This document shows positions 43,119-56,000 of a stretch of 64,000 nucleotides of DNA, in pieces. A model generated the notes under the pieces. It did not search any database and was not told where the DNA came from. It saw only the letters and a program-made list of their open reading frames with translations. Source of the DNA: Siphonodentalium dalli. Its lineage: Eukaryota; Mollusca; Scaphopoda; Gadilida; Siphonodentaliidae. The DNA lies in assembly GCA_032622095.1 (NCBI GenBank), contig CP136067.1, positions 199,912,052 through 199,976,051 on the forward strand, written 5' to 3'. Made by a program: the position numbers and the translations under genes. Positions within the stretch are counted from its first letter, which is position 1. Each line of letters starts with the position of its first letter.

Positions 43119-43278
43119 GTCAGCAACTCTCACATAAGATAGGTTACGCAAACTCACCAACGGTGGGGAATCACGTATAGTTTAGAGTTGATGAGTGTCA
43201 CGAATTCAAAATGGCCGAGGCGATCGAAAACGCGACCAGAAACGAGTTAAAAGGCAATGAACTAGGATAATGATATAT

Positions 43279-46200
43279 ATGGAATCCTATTAGGGCCACT
43301 TGCTAATGGCGCTTTCGGCGCGCGCCGAAAGCGACAAAAAATGCGCCATTAGTAACGCGCCGAAAGCGCCAAAATGTGCACCGTTACGGCGCACTTTTTT
43401 TCGCTTTCGGTCGGCAAAATGTGCGCCATTAGCGTTGTTTCGGCGCGCGCCGAAAGCGCCGAAAGCGACAAAAAGTGCGCCGTTACGGCGTACATTTTGT
43501 CGCTTTCGGCGCTTTAGGCGCGCCGAAACATGCGCTAATATCGCACATTTTGTCGCTTTCGGCGCGACTTAAAATTGGGTAAAACCCCCTATTTTCACAT
43601 CAACAGCATCCCTGCATCCCATGAATGTCTCTCCACCCTGGATCTCTATTGTATTTGATTAAAGTGGCATCCCCTGCACATATACATACAATATCAATGG
43701 TCATAACCTAATTGACTTAAAATTGGGTAAACAAGAAACCCCATATTTTCATATAATCAGCATCCTTGCCCCATGACCTTCTATGACCATCAAAATTGTA
43801 TATATCTGTGCAAGAGATCCCTTTACTGGAATATACTAGAACTCCGGGTGGAGACACATTCCTGGGGCACGGATGCTGATATTCATTTGGAAATATGTCT
43901 TGTATTCAAATTTCGAGTCTATATATGCCCACCATATGCAGGAAGCAGTCCACCAATAACTCATAATTCAGGATGCAGGAGATATCCCCTTACTAAAATA
44001 TACCAGAACTCCGGGGTGGAGACACACATTCGTGGGGCAGAGATGCTGATAACATGAAAATATGGGGGGGGGGGGGGGGGGTCTACCAAATTTTAATTCA
44101 ATAAGCAAACCATATGAGGGAATCAAGCCCCCAGGGACCCCTAATTACCTTTTTTTGGGCCAATTTCAAGTAAATAAGTACTGGAAAGCGACAAAAAGTG
44201 CGTCATTAATAACGCGCCGAAAGCGACACAATGTGAGCCGTTACGCAGGGGGGGGGGGTCTGCAAAAAAATTCCGTATATAGGGCCGGGGTGGGTGGGTG
44301 GTCAAGAGGCGGAAAAAATGGTGCTTGTAAATTTTTTCCAAAATGGTTTTTTTTTCAAACAATTTACAAGTACTGACCATGTAATGTTGTTTGTAAGCAT
44401 GTTAGTACCATGCTTGTTGGTATAGGACTATATAGGCAGCTAAAGTGACTCTTTAGCCTCAGATTTAGCAACATTCTGGATTTCACAGTATCCCGGACCA
44501 CTTCATAGTGGACCACCGTATTAACGTTCAGGAAACTTATGATCAACGGAAGAAATATTTAGTAACAAAATTAATATATTACCCAGTTGTATTATCTGAA
44601 TAAAAGTAATAAAGCAAAAAAACTCTATCACAAATTGGATACTACATGGTGAATACTCAATGATGACTACTTAAGTAGATATAATTAACCTGATTGTTGC
44701 ATAACATGAAATTGAAAAGGGTATCTCATAAATTTCTAATGTCTGAAATACTGTCTTGTTCTGGCATGTAATCAAATTCATTCCTTCTGGTTATTTCTCA
44801 TCTTGAATGATTGCAAGTAATGTTAATTTGCAACAATTATCCAAATAAAACTGAATTGGTTATGATGAATGACATTACTGTTTACTGCTCAGACAATCCG
44901 AAATGAAGGTGACGCTATTCTCATTGAATTTCCGAACTTCATCTGGGAGCTTTACTGCTCAACAAGACGAAACTAAAATACTAATTGTATACTGTTATCA
45001 CTTACAAATAGATGAACTGAAATAATGTGATGCATTCAGATGCATTGAGAAATGATATTCAATTCTTCATTCTGGTCTATCACCATACCAAACCACATCA
45101 AAATTTGACAACCGACACTTAACTTATGCTGGTGGTCACAACCCGCGATATTATGCATATTCGTCCCCCATTTCTGGTCCGTCACCATGCCATAGGGCAT
45201 CAAATATGACAACTGACTGTTGAGTTAAAATTCAAAATGTTTGTACGGACAGACGGCTCGAGACGTCAACTATATACCCGCCGACTAATATCGGGCAGTA
45301 TAATAACCATATATCTATGTGTATACCTAACCAAAAAACAAATCCCCTCCCCACCCCATCCCGTTGGATAAGACTAAAGAGTTCTTTGATCATGCACATA
45401 TAATTGTGGAACCCCTGACCTGTTTACCACTATTTACACTGGCCAGTGTTCTCTGTCAGACACAACGCACTCGATATATTAAGGCTATAATGGGATCTAG
45501 GGCAATTTGTGACATATAGTGTACCTACACAATGCTTAATTAATAGTGTTGTTAGATACTGAAAACACCAGGGGTGCTATTCACCAAGCGAGACTATTTT
45601 ATAAACCAGGTAGTTTATATGGTAGCGGCTGAACGCAAAGGTATCTTTGCTTTAGCGCAAACGACACACGCTGTCGATGGTGTGATTGATCCAATCTATC
45701 AGATTTGTCACCTGTCAATTGACGCCGTCTTACGACTAATTCATGAACACTCACCGGCCACAATCGGCATGTACAGCGGTTGGAAATCAATTGCACATAT
45801 AGGGCCCAAAAAGTTTTTTTCCGACCCCGAGGACGCCGTTCTTCAATAACTGTGTTAACTGCCTTTCAATTCCATTCCACTATCCTTTTTTGGTACAAAG
45901 TGTGTAAAATTAAGACTCAAGCAATAACATCCTTAATCGGTAAAGCACAGGCCAGAAAAACGAAAAATAAACTGCATTTCCAGGTGTTTCCTGGTGTTTC
46001 CAGTATCTAACAACAATAATAAAGCATTGTGTAGGTACACTGCATGTCACAAATTGCCCTAGACCGCATTATAGCCTTAATATATCGAGCGTGTTTAGTC
46101 TGACAGAGAACACTGGCCAGTGTAAATAGTGGTAAACAGGTCAGGGGTTCTACAATTAGTTGTGCATGATCAAATAACTCTTTAGTCTTATCCACCGGGG

Positions 46201-48118
46201 TGGGTGAGGAGGGGAATTGTTTTGGTTGGGTATACACATAGATATATGGTTATTATACCCCCGATATTAGTCGGCGGTATATAGTTGACGTCTCGAGCCG
46301 TCCGTCCGTACAAACATTTTGCATCATAACTCAAGAGTCGGTTGTCATATTTTGATGCTCTATGACATGTGGCGGACCAGAAATGGGGAACGAATATGCA
46401 TAATATCACGGATTGTGAGTATCAATGCCTACCAGAGTTATCCATGGGCCCTGTTTATGAAATTCAATCCGTACAAAGTTTTTGCCATATAAGTTGAAGT
46501 GTCGGTTGTCGAATTTTGAAGTGGTTTGGTATGGTGATAGACCTGATTGATACGGGAAGGATGTATGCAAATATTACTGCATATCACAGGTTTTGCCTGT
46601 CGATGCATACCAGAGCTACCAACTTGGTTCCATCCGCAAACACATTTTGCATTATTATAACTCAACCATTTGTATGTATATTTGTGCACTAGAGTCTGCA
46701 GTCAGATTATATTCTTGATTTTAGTTTGAACTTTGAAGACATTGAAGAACGTCATTTCTCAAAGCATCTGAATGCATCACATTATTTCAGTTCATCTATT
46801 TGTAAGCGATAACAGTATACAATTAGTATTGTACATGTAGTTTAGTCTTGTTGAGCAGTATTTAAACTTCAAGATGAAGTTCGTAAATTCAAGAAGAATA
46901 GCGTCACCTTCAGTTGGGATTGTCTGAACAATAAACAGTAACGGCCATTCATCATAACCATTTCAGTTTTATTTGGATAAGTGCTGCAAATTAACATTAC
47001 TTGCAATCATTAAAAAGATGAGAAGTAACCAGAAGGAATGAATTACAGTATTTCAGACATTATAAATTTATGAGATACCCTTTTCAATTTCACATTATGC
47101 AACAATCGGGTCAATGATATCTAGTCATCATTGAGTATTCACCATGTTCATGTAGTATTTGTGATACAGTTGTTTTTATTTTATTACTTTTATTCGGGTA
47201 ATACAACTGGGTAATACATTAAGTTTTTTACTAAATTACGGTTTTCCACTGAGAAGTGGGACGGAATCCTGTGAAATCCAGAATGTTGCTAAATATGAGG
47301 CTAAATAGTCACTATAGCTGTCTATATAGCCATATGCCAACCAACATGATACTAACATGCTTACAAACAACATTACATGGTCAGTACTTGTAAATTGTTT
47401 GAAAAAAACCCATTTTGGAAAAATATTACAAGCACGATTGTTTCGGCCTCTGGACCATCCACCCACCCACCCCGGCCCTATATATATTGTTGAAATGTGT
47501 ACAAACGTGTACTGTTACACGCAGCATGTTTATGTGACCGGTGGTCAATCTATGATTGACGCCAATCACCTTGATTGGATAATCCTATATGGCGCGGCGA
47601 TCTCTTCCCATCGATATGTCCACCGACAGCTTCGCATTGAGCGTCGCCTCGTAAAACTACCTGTACTATATTATAAACCCAGCCGGTGAATAGCACCCCA
47701 GGAAACACATGTAAATACAGTATATTTTTTCGTTTTTCTGATCAGTGTTTACCAATTAGTAAGGCAGTTAACACAGTTATTGAAGAACGGCTAAAAAAAA
47801 CCTCTGAAATTTTTGATCAAAACATGAGAAACGGGGGGTGGGTCCCCAAAATTTGGAGGAAAAAAATATTTTTTTTGCAAAAATGGGGTGGTGGGTCCAT
47901 CGAGGTCGTAACAAAACTTTTTGGGTCCTATATGTGCAATTTTTTTTCCAGACCCCCCCCCTGCGTTACGGCGCACTTTTTGTCGCTTTCGGCGCGCACC
48001 GAAACAACGCTAATGGCGCACATTTTGTCGCTTTCGGCGCGTTACTAATGGCGCACTTTTTGTCGCTTTCGGCGCGCGCCGAAAGCGCCATTAGCAAGTG
48101 GCCCCAATAGGATTCCAT
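43279..48118. mobile_element. Giant foldback element 2 (4.84 kb inverted repeat)
   Basis: Inverted ends ATGGAATCCTATTAGGGCCA and GGCCCCAATAGGATTCCAT lead into GCGC-rich arms of GCGCCGAAAGCGACAAAAAG units (43300-43575, 47965-48105). Further pairs of inverted segments follow: 44255-44520 with 47240-47485, and 45240-45560 with 46005-46330. The arms meet around 45575-46000. The flanks look like GATATA on both sides, with one mismatch position. No transposase seen. Confidence 0.85.
45575..46000. repeat. Central segment of foldback 2, related inverted to 47500-47950
   Basis: The centre carries GGTGCTATTCACC and GCCGTTCTTCAATAACTGTG, which recur inverted at about 47685 and 47770. So the right arm holds an extra copy of the loop region that the left arm lacks. 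The 91-codon ORF at 45574-45849 has no known domain. Confidence 0.6.
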
Positions 48119-49044
48119 AGATATACATGTATTACATAGTATCTTGGCAGCTACGAGCATATGCTATACAATTTTGCAAACAAACTGAGGCGTCATTTGT
48201 GTCCAAACTCACAGTTGTTTGCTCTAACATCCTGACCAAAGTTGTCAGTCGAAGGATTCTCCTGTAGATGTATGGACTTGTGTATTCCATAGATCTCCGA
48301 CTGACAACTTTGGTCAGAATGTTATAGAAAACTACTGAGTATTTCCGACAAATAAGGTATCAACTTGTTTTAAAAATAAAAGAGCATATGCTCGTAACAG
48401 TCAGAATGCTATATTCTGTGTCAGTTCCTCATAATCTATGTTTTTATGCGTTTGCACTCACCAACCTCGAAACCATGTGATTCCCCACCGTGTGTCACCG
48501 TGACGTTAGCAGTTACGTTTACAGTTAGTCAAACTCCATGCAGGGTTTACCCCCCCCCCCCCTTGATGACTCGGTAAGACCGCTGCTATCAGCGACATTT
48601 TCCCCACATTGGTTGACTTCCGCGATATTAAGGTATATACTAAGCGAACAGAGCAACATGCTGCCCTTGTTAAACACACAATATATCGAATAAAATTTGT
48701 GTAATTTCGCACCTTAAGTTTGGAAAGTCCCACTAGAAGCAAAGAACTATTTTTCGAAACGGAGTAATTTGGTTCTCCGATTATTTTATCAACACAAGCG
48801 TATAAACGCACACGGACGACAATGTCACGACAACAGGCGTGGCAAGTCAAATACAAGAGTTCTTATTTGCTGCAATTTTGACTTGTAGCTTGCGAAAATC
48901 GTCAACAATCTACCGTTCTGACCTCCTTTCTGTCATTAAGTTTTTAGTGCGGGAATTGTTTCTCAAATCACATAGGAAATTAGACCAAATTGGGCCAAAC
49001 TTTAACACTGAGGCCTATGGAGAACATTTAGTTCCTTCTAACCT

Positions 49045-49529
49045 TTAGTGTGCCTGTCATTTGCAGAATGAGGTCCCCAGGGGTGAATTTAGTGACGCTA
49101 TCCCACATAGCGGGCTAGCATAACTAAATTCACCTTCTGGGGACCTCATTCTGCTTGGGCCTCATCTTCTCTGGAAAATTTCTTTATTATCAAATTTCTA
49201 TAGAAACTTCACATAGATTCTATATTTTTTAGTTTTAGTTTCTCTATATCCCCAAAATGGCAGACGGGACATTGCATAATCGATGTTCCCAATGGGTGTA
49301 CATCACAATATTCACCATTTGGAACTTCAATCTGAGTCTACGTCTCCCATAGCAGATGAGGCCATGCAGAATGACGTCCCCATAGGGTGAATTTAGTTAT
49401 GCTAGCCCGCTATGCGGGAAGCGTCACTAAATTCAATCTCTGGGGATACCATTCTGCAAATGACAGGCACACTAAACTCATATTTGAGAACATCCCGCAA
49501 CTCTCAGACTCAGTCATGCATTATATTAG
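49045..49529. mobile_element. GAGGTCCCC hairpin-ended MITE, copy 4
   Basis: Left hairpin 49064-49156 and right hairpin 49368-49458. The right outer part (CTAAACTCATATTTGAGAAC, then CATCCCGCAACT) matches inverted the left flank of copy 2. It lies in intron 2 of the SLC22-like gene, abutting another dispersed repeat that ends TAACC at 49044. Confidence 0.8.
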
Positions 49530-49880
49530 GTTGGTGGTGATTTTTCATTTTATTTTTGACTTCGCTCAAAATAAATATGAATACCCCCTCCCCAGACTGC
49601 TTCTCTTTGTTTTTTAATGTACTACAGTAATGCCCTAAATAATCAACTCCTTAACCACAACATAATTATGGGTAACTCAGGCAGGGCCAGGAACCTACGT
49701 TAAAATTTGCTACACATCGAAGTGAGTATTCGTCTATATAAGCACCTGTCCTCCAATCCAGTCACCATATTATTTTGAAAATAGATATGTTTAAACCATG
49801 CAACGATATTCATAACTCAACCAATAATGATAGCGAATGAGATTTGCCGGATGGTAATGCTCAGAACAATGTAGCGTATT

Positions 49881-50238
49881 CACGGTTGGGAGTCACGTGG
49901 TTTCAAGTTGATGAGTATATCACGAATTCAAAATGGCTGAGGCGATCTAAAACGCGATCAGACGTGAGGAAAAAAGGTAATAAACTAAGATACGACATAT
50001 TCCATATTATTTTGACAGCTACGAGCAGATGCTATACTATTTTTCAAACAAGCTGATACCTCATTTATGTCCAAATTCATATTTGTTTGCCCTAACATTC
50101 TGAATAAACTATCATATGCTCGTAACAGTCAAACTGCTATATTTTGTGTCAGTTCCTCGTATATTATGTTTTTGGGCTTTTGCACATTTTGAATGCGTGG
50201 TACTGACCAACCTCGAAACCACGTGATTCCCCGTCGTG
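49881..50238. mobile_element. GGGGAATCACGTGG MITE, uninterrupted copy
   Basis: Ends CGGTTGGGAGTCACGTGG and CCACGTGATTCCCCG enclose about 358 bp. It is the empty-site counterpart of the element at 43161-48492: its sequence around 49990-50020 runs through the position where foldback 2 sits in the other copy. Confidence 0.8.
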
Positions 50239-50252
50239 ATATATATATATAT

Positions 50253-50752
50253 ACATGATGCCTACCCCCATGCTAGATCATGCCATGAATATCTGCTATG
50301 GCTATCGCCCGTATAGATCATATTCCAACAGTACAAAACCTGGGAAGTTTTGAAGTTTTGACAGGGAACCTTATAAAATCGAAAAAATAAGAAAGGGAAT
50401 ATATTTCTATGTTATTATCATTTTTTTTTAAATGTACTTCACTGTTGGTCCCAACTCGAAATTTCAATATTTAAGTGACTTTGTGAGCGATTTTGCTTTG
50501 CGTTTCTTACAATTATGGAATTTGTCCTGGGTAATTAATTGAATGTTTATTGCGATATCGGTTCTCAAACATCACAGAAAAGCATGCAATTTCGAGTTGG
50601 GACCTTCACACTATTAAGGAACAGATTAAGGAACTCATTAAGAAATAAATTCCCCGTGCTATTTTTTCGACTTCACAAGTTCCAAGGTTTGGTACTGGTG
50701 GAATATGATCTCTTAGGGCGTCAGCCAGAGTAGATATTCATGGCATGAACTA
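50253..50752. mobile_element. Long-TIR MITE of about 500 bp
   Basis: CATGCCATGAATATCTGCTA at the left pairs with TAGATATTCATGGCATG at the right over arms of roughly 150 bp. A second inner pair is CCCAACTCGAAATT with AATTTCGAGTTGGG. The element ends about 70 bp before exon 3 of the SLC22-like gene. Confidence 0.75.
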
Positions 50753-50821
50753 ATGACTACATGTAGCCTGCCCCATGCATGCCATGTTCCGGTCAAATAT
50801 AAAAATTGGTTTCCTTTTCAG

Positions 50822-51049
50822 TGGAACCTTGTTTGTGAAAGTCGAACACTCGGACAATTACCACAGACATTAGTACTCGCCGGACAAGGATTGGGAGCCG
50901 CTCTATGTTTTGTCGGGGACTATTTTGGGAGGCGGAAGCTCATTCTCTTGTCGCAAGTTGGCATCACGGCAGCGGCACTTGGTGGAGCATTCACAACATC
51001 GTTTCCCGTTTTCACGTTTTTGAGACTGTTGGTGGGAGCATTCCAACAA
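50822..51049 (+). CDS. SLC22-like: SLC22-like transporter, exon 3 (TM2-TM4 with the MFS motif)
   Basis: Exon of 228 bp (76 codons) between TTTCCTTTTCAG and the donor CAACAA/GTATGT. It starts WNLVCESRTLGQLPQT, the EWDLVC block of SLC22, continues with a helix of small residues, the GDYFGRRK loop (the major-facilitator signature between helices 2 and 3) and FLRLLVGA. Phase 0 at both ends matches exons 2 and 4. The reading after GAFQQ runs into intron. Confidence 0.9.
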
Positions 51050-51240
51050 GTATGTCTATATCCATTTACAAAAGCATAGTGGGGGCCAGGCAGAAATATA
51101 TACAGGAGGAACCTGCTAGATGGAAATTCTACATACTATTGGCGTCCCATAATCAAGAAATCCAGAAAGGCTTAGGCATTTTGATTAAGATAGGACTGAG
51201 TAAGATCGAATAAGAAGTGAGTTGTTGATGCGAAATAACG

Positions 51241-51332
51241 ATGATGATAATTAATATGATGTATATGACAAGTGCTGTTATTGGTGTGATTGGTGATGTT
51301 AATGATGGTGTTGTTGTTTCTGTTGTTGATGG

Positions 51333-51365
<33 letters not shown>

Positions 51366-51640
51366 CGATGCTGCTGCTGATGATGATAATGATAATGGTG
51401 ATGATAATGATGATGACGGTAATGGCGAGACGACGACGATGGTGTTGACGATGATGTTGAGGATGATGGATGATGATGTTTACGATGATGATGAGGATAA
51501 ACACGCTGGTGATTATTGTTATGATGAAGATGATGATTATGGTGACGTTTATGATGAAGATAACGATGACGACTATGCTGATGATGATAACAACGACGGT
51601 GATGATATATACACGGATGATCATACAGCATTATTATATG
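51241..51640. repeat. GAT/ATG-rich microsatellite
   Basis: Imperfect GATGATGAT repeats give a poly-aspartate ORF on one strand and a poly-histidine or poly-isoleucine ORF on the other. Treated as simple repeat within intron 3. Confidence 0.9.
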
Positions 51641-52444
51641 TAAATAGTGTAAATATGTTTGTCAACTCTAATGCGTGTTAATTCACGCCAAGAGTTTGGA
51701 AACATGACATTTTGATTTTATTATCGGAGGCCTGTTTGCACACTCATGGTGGAGAAGATTATATATTTTTGCAATATAGGTTCCGAAACAACTGTACCGG
51801 TAGTTATCTGAACTTCCATAAATTCATGCGAAAATGCAAGCCCGCTGCATATATACAGACGAACGAAACCATATGTGGACACGATTAGATGAACATAAAT
51901 TAGTTATGACCACCATAATGTATATTCTTTTCATCGTACCGCACAATAGCGATACATTGAATTGGCGATTATTCGAGACAGTAGAATCATTCATCATATC
52001 AACAGACCGATATATCGTAATCGTTACAGATAGATAGTTTATTCTCAAGTCACCATAAATATTGGTATAATAGAGTGAGAATATATATATATATACATGT
52101 ATATTTACACACTAAGTGTTGTCATCACTAAATCCAGCATTCTGATTGGTCGGCGCCCACGTGGCTAGTTGCAGTTATTTCTGAATGCGTAACGCCTCAT
52201 AACACCAAGCTAATAACACCATCGATACGTCATTAGGTTTGGAAAGACGAACGCGTAATGTTTTGGGCGCATTTGGACTCGCGCAGGATGACTTAATACA
52301 TCATCGGGTTTCAACATGAAGAGAAATTGTTCCTATTAACTTTTGCCAAGGGTGCTATTGGGTATTTTGGGCTGATCTTGTCACGATACACTTTTCGATT
52401 TAAATATATTTACAAAAGTGGCCTTTTCGCTAAATGTATATAAA
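51641..52444. other. Intron 3 sequence without recognised feature
   Basis: AT-rich DNA with a short TA run near 52085. No exon or transposon end was identified. Confidence 0.35.
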
Positions 52445-52616
52445 TATAAGGATTAACTGTCATGTGGACTATTTTTATGGAGATGTAACGGTGAGGTAAG
52501 TGGACATAACTTGTATGTAAAACCCTTCGGGTTCCTTCGGGTTTTACACAAGTTATGTCCACTTACCTCACCGTTACATCTCCATAAAAACAGTCCACAT
52601 GACAGTTAATCCTTAT
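52445..52616. repeat. Near-perfect hairpin, about 80-bp arms
   Basis: ATAAGGATTAACTGTCATGT pairs with ACATGACAGTTAATCCTTAT. The arms meet at GTAAAACCCTTCGGG and CCTTCGGGTTTTAC. Only a few mismatches are visible, so it is young or maintained. Confidence 0.9.
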
Positions 52617-53006
52617 GAATAGACCAATTGAACATTTAATATAACATGTATACCAATAGGGCACCTTCGTGGATGGGTGTAGGTACGGTGTATACATGGG
52701 GAGGTAGGGGTGTAAAACAGTATCGCGTGTTATAATTGTCGTAATATATAATTGGCAAAAGTAAGCGGTCAGACCTGGGTCGGGGTAATATGGAACATAT
52801 GCCCAAGTCAATCTTTTTATTTCGGAAAGGATGGGGTGTCATTAACTCGCGCGCGTTATATTGCAGTCTTATTGAACGGGTGAGGGGTGAATGGGGCATG
52901 TTACTTAGTTACTGCGGTTAATCGTTTGTTCATTTATATTCAGGTGGTGTTGTTTGCCACAGGATCTTCCATTAAACGTAGGGCGTCGCGGATGAATATG
53001 CTTAGA

Positions 53007-56000
53007 TTAGTCAGAGTTCCGTCTATTTCTGCAGGTGAAAAGCGCATTCAATTTATATGTGTTGGGCCTAACTCTGTAGTAGGGTTTGATATGTTTCTGT
53101 CTTAAATCGAGTAGTTTCTTGGATTTAAGGATGATATGATACTCATCCCCGAGTTCCTCGTTACATAGTGAATATTTTCTATCTGAGTAGTCCTTGTTGG
53201 TCCATGATCCGGATTCTACTGGCAGGTGATGGTTTCTCGTTCTGAACTTAAGTAAGCGGGTTACTGTTGTCTTGTTATCTAATGCTAAGTATGTTTCTTT
53301 TGAGAATTCTGTTTTAATAATTCTGTAAAATGCACATTTATTAGAGCTTCCTATATCGCTTTGCCATGATTGTATATACGCGTCGTTCAGTCTGCGTTTA
53401 ATGAGTGTATTATAGATAGAGGGGGTGGGGGTGGATTGGTCGATCCAGATATTGGATAGACCTAGATTATTTAGACTGTTTTCTATATATTCTAACCACG
53501 CATTCTTGCATTTGTGTGTTACGTAGTAACTGTACATGACATAGTACAGAATCAGGGGAAGTCTATCGCACCTCATGTTCAATATTTTGCCCCAGTATGA
53601 CAAACTTCTGTTTCGTATTCTTATACCAATTGGGATGATGCCGGTTTCTCCGAAAATGAAAGCGGAGCTTGTTGTTTTGCGTAAATTGAGTGCAAATTTA
53701 AGAAACCATTTCTCGAGCTTTTCTAGACTGGTGGTGCTCTCGAAACCCCATATTTCGGATCCATGTATCATTACTGGGGCGATTGATTTGTCGTATATTT
53801 CTAAGATGCTGTCGTACGAGAGATTGTGTCTTCTGGCCTTATTTATAAGCGCGTACATTGCTTTCTTCGCGTTTTTACATCTCATATTTCGTTCTTTGCA
53901 AAAATTACATTTTCTGTTAAACCATGTGCCCAAATATTTAAAGCTGTCAACAATATCGATATCATTTCCGTTTATGTTAAAAGCGAGTGGATTTTTGTGT
54001 TTTCTTTTATTGCCGAACACTACAATTTTCGTCTTACTTGTATTTATATTAAGCTTCCAACTGTTGCAGTATGCAGCAAAATGATTCAGGGCGTTTTGTA
54101 GCCCAGCTTGGGAGTTTGAAAAAAGGGCTGTGTCATCAGCGTACACTAGTAAGAAAAGCTTGATATATATTTCTGTGTTAAAATCACTAAATCTGCCGAT
54201 ATCAATACCGTTACATCGACAGTTATTCAAGTATTCCTCGAGGTCGTTGATGTACAGAGCAAAAAGTATCGGTGATAACCCATCTCCTTGTTTTAAGCCA
54301 ATCTGGCTTGTGAAATGACCTGAATAAACGTCGGTCAAAACACACATCTTGAGATTTTTGTACATACTTTTTATAATTTCCAAATTTTTTCCTGAGATAC
54401 CGGAAAGTAGGAGTTTTCTCCATAGGCCCTCTCGCCAAACGCTATCAAATGCTTTGGAAAAGTCTATGAAAGCGCAATATAAGTTTCTTTTCATTAATTT
54501 CATAATCTGAGTAAGGGCATATAGGGAAAATGTGTGGTCTGTTGTACTGTATCCTTTCCGAAACCCGGCTTGGGCTTCGGTCTGGAGATTGTTCTCTTGG
54601 AGAAAACCATTTATACGGGTACATATAATGCTTGTGAAGAGTTTTGATAGGGTACATAGGAGTGTGATCTTCCGGTAATTATCGGGGTTAGTCGGGTCTT
54701 CTTTTTTGTATATTGGTCTAATAATACCTATTTCCCAATCTGTCGGAATGTATCCCGTTTCAAGTATTTTATTAAATAACTTTTTGTAAAAATGTCCCAA
54801 CTTCTCAACGCTATATTTTATCATTTCATTTGTTACTGAATCAAAGCCTGGGGCCTTTTCATTTTTAAGTTTGTTCGCTGCGTTCATTACTTCCTCTATA
54901 GAAATTTCTTTGTTGAGAAGTGAGATATCTAAATCATTTCTTTGTATGTTTACGTTCATTAAGGCAGTGCTATTGTCAGTGGTACCCCCAGTGATGTCAT
55001 CTTCTATTGTTTCGAAATATTCCTGGAATTCATTACTTGTAGGTGTTGGCCTATTTTCAAGTTTCCCATCAAGTTCCCTGACCAATTTCCAAAATTCTTT
55101 GCTTGATTCCCCCTTTAAGTTGTGTATTTTCTTGCCCAAATTTATTTTATATGTACGTTTGCTTGCTAGTTGTGTGTGTTTATATGAGTTCCTACTTTCA
55201 ATCATTTTTTGTTTATTTAAGTTCGATGGATGTTTGTTATAATTCTTTCGCGCCTTTCGGTACGCTGTCCTCGAGTGGACGCAATCACGTGAAAACCATG
55301 GCATACCTAACGGTTTTTTACTACTGTTTCGCTTAGTATTCTTCCGCGGCTTGTTTTGTTTTTGGCGGTATGTTGCGTTCGTAAGGATTACTTTCAATTC
55401 ATTATAAGCTCTGTTAAGATTTTCCTTTGCTTTATGGGTGTGCGTCGGGTGATCTAGAAGTGAATTTAGTTCTTCGAGATTAGTCGCGTTGATTCTTTCT
55501 ATGAAACTTGCAGTGTTAGTTTTGTTCCAGTTTCGAGTGACAATACGTTCTGTCGGATTACACGCTGTGCGATTCTCGGGTGTGTGCCTCTGCGTTATGA
55601 CCTTGATTGGTCTCTGGCGCTGACTGATTACATTGAGGCTGAAGATTAACGCTGAGTGGATATCGGATTAGAGTTCATTGAAAGGATTGACGTGGAATGC
55701 GCTTATGTAATCGGTAAGTTTTGGGCTACATATAACATAGTCAATGACACTGCAGTTTGTTGTCGTGTGTCTGGCGTTTTGATACCAATCGTCTTTTCTG
55801 CCATTCAGAATTAATATTTCGTTTTCTTGGCATAAATGCATAAGTTTGCTACCGGAGCCATTCACTTTGGTGTCCGGGTTAAATCGCTTTACATGGGCGC
55901 TTTTAATATAATGTTTGCTAATAAGTTGGTCTGCCAGTGCGCTATCATCTAGTGTGCCTGTTCGAGAGTTAAAGTCTCCCGCTAATAGAACATGATCAAA

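Larger units (their letters stand above)
43161..48492. mobile_element. GGGGAATCACGTGG MITE split by foldback element 2
   Basis: The left part 43161-43278 and right part 48119-48492 together match the intact element at 49881-50238 (for example ACGAATTCAAAATGGC and CAGCTACGAGCA). Ends are CGGTGGGGAATCACGT and TGTGATTCCCCACCG. A 4.84-kb foldback lies between them. The right part also has an extra segment of roughly 130 bp at 48235-48370 containing its own inverted repeat (CAAAGTTGTCAGTCG). Confidence 0.8.

Noticed and set aside
43300-43572. ORF with alternating APKAPK and HFVAFGA blocks
   Set aside because: Produced by GCGCCGAAAGCGAC repeats in the foldback arm; the inverse arm gives similar artefacts.
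51241-51681. Poly-aspartate and poly-histidine ORFs
   Set aside because: Simple GAT microsatellite on both strands within an intron of the SLC22-like gene.
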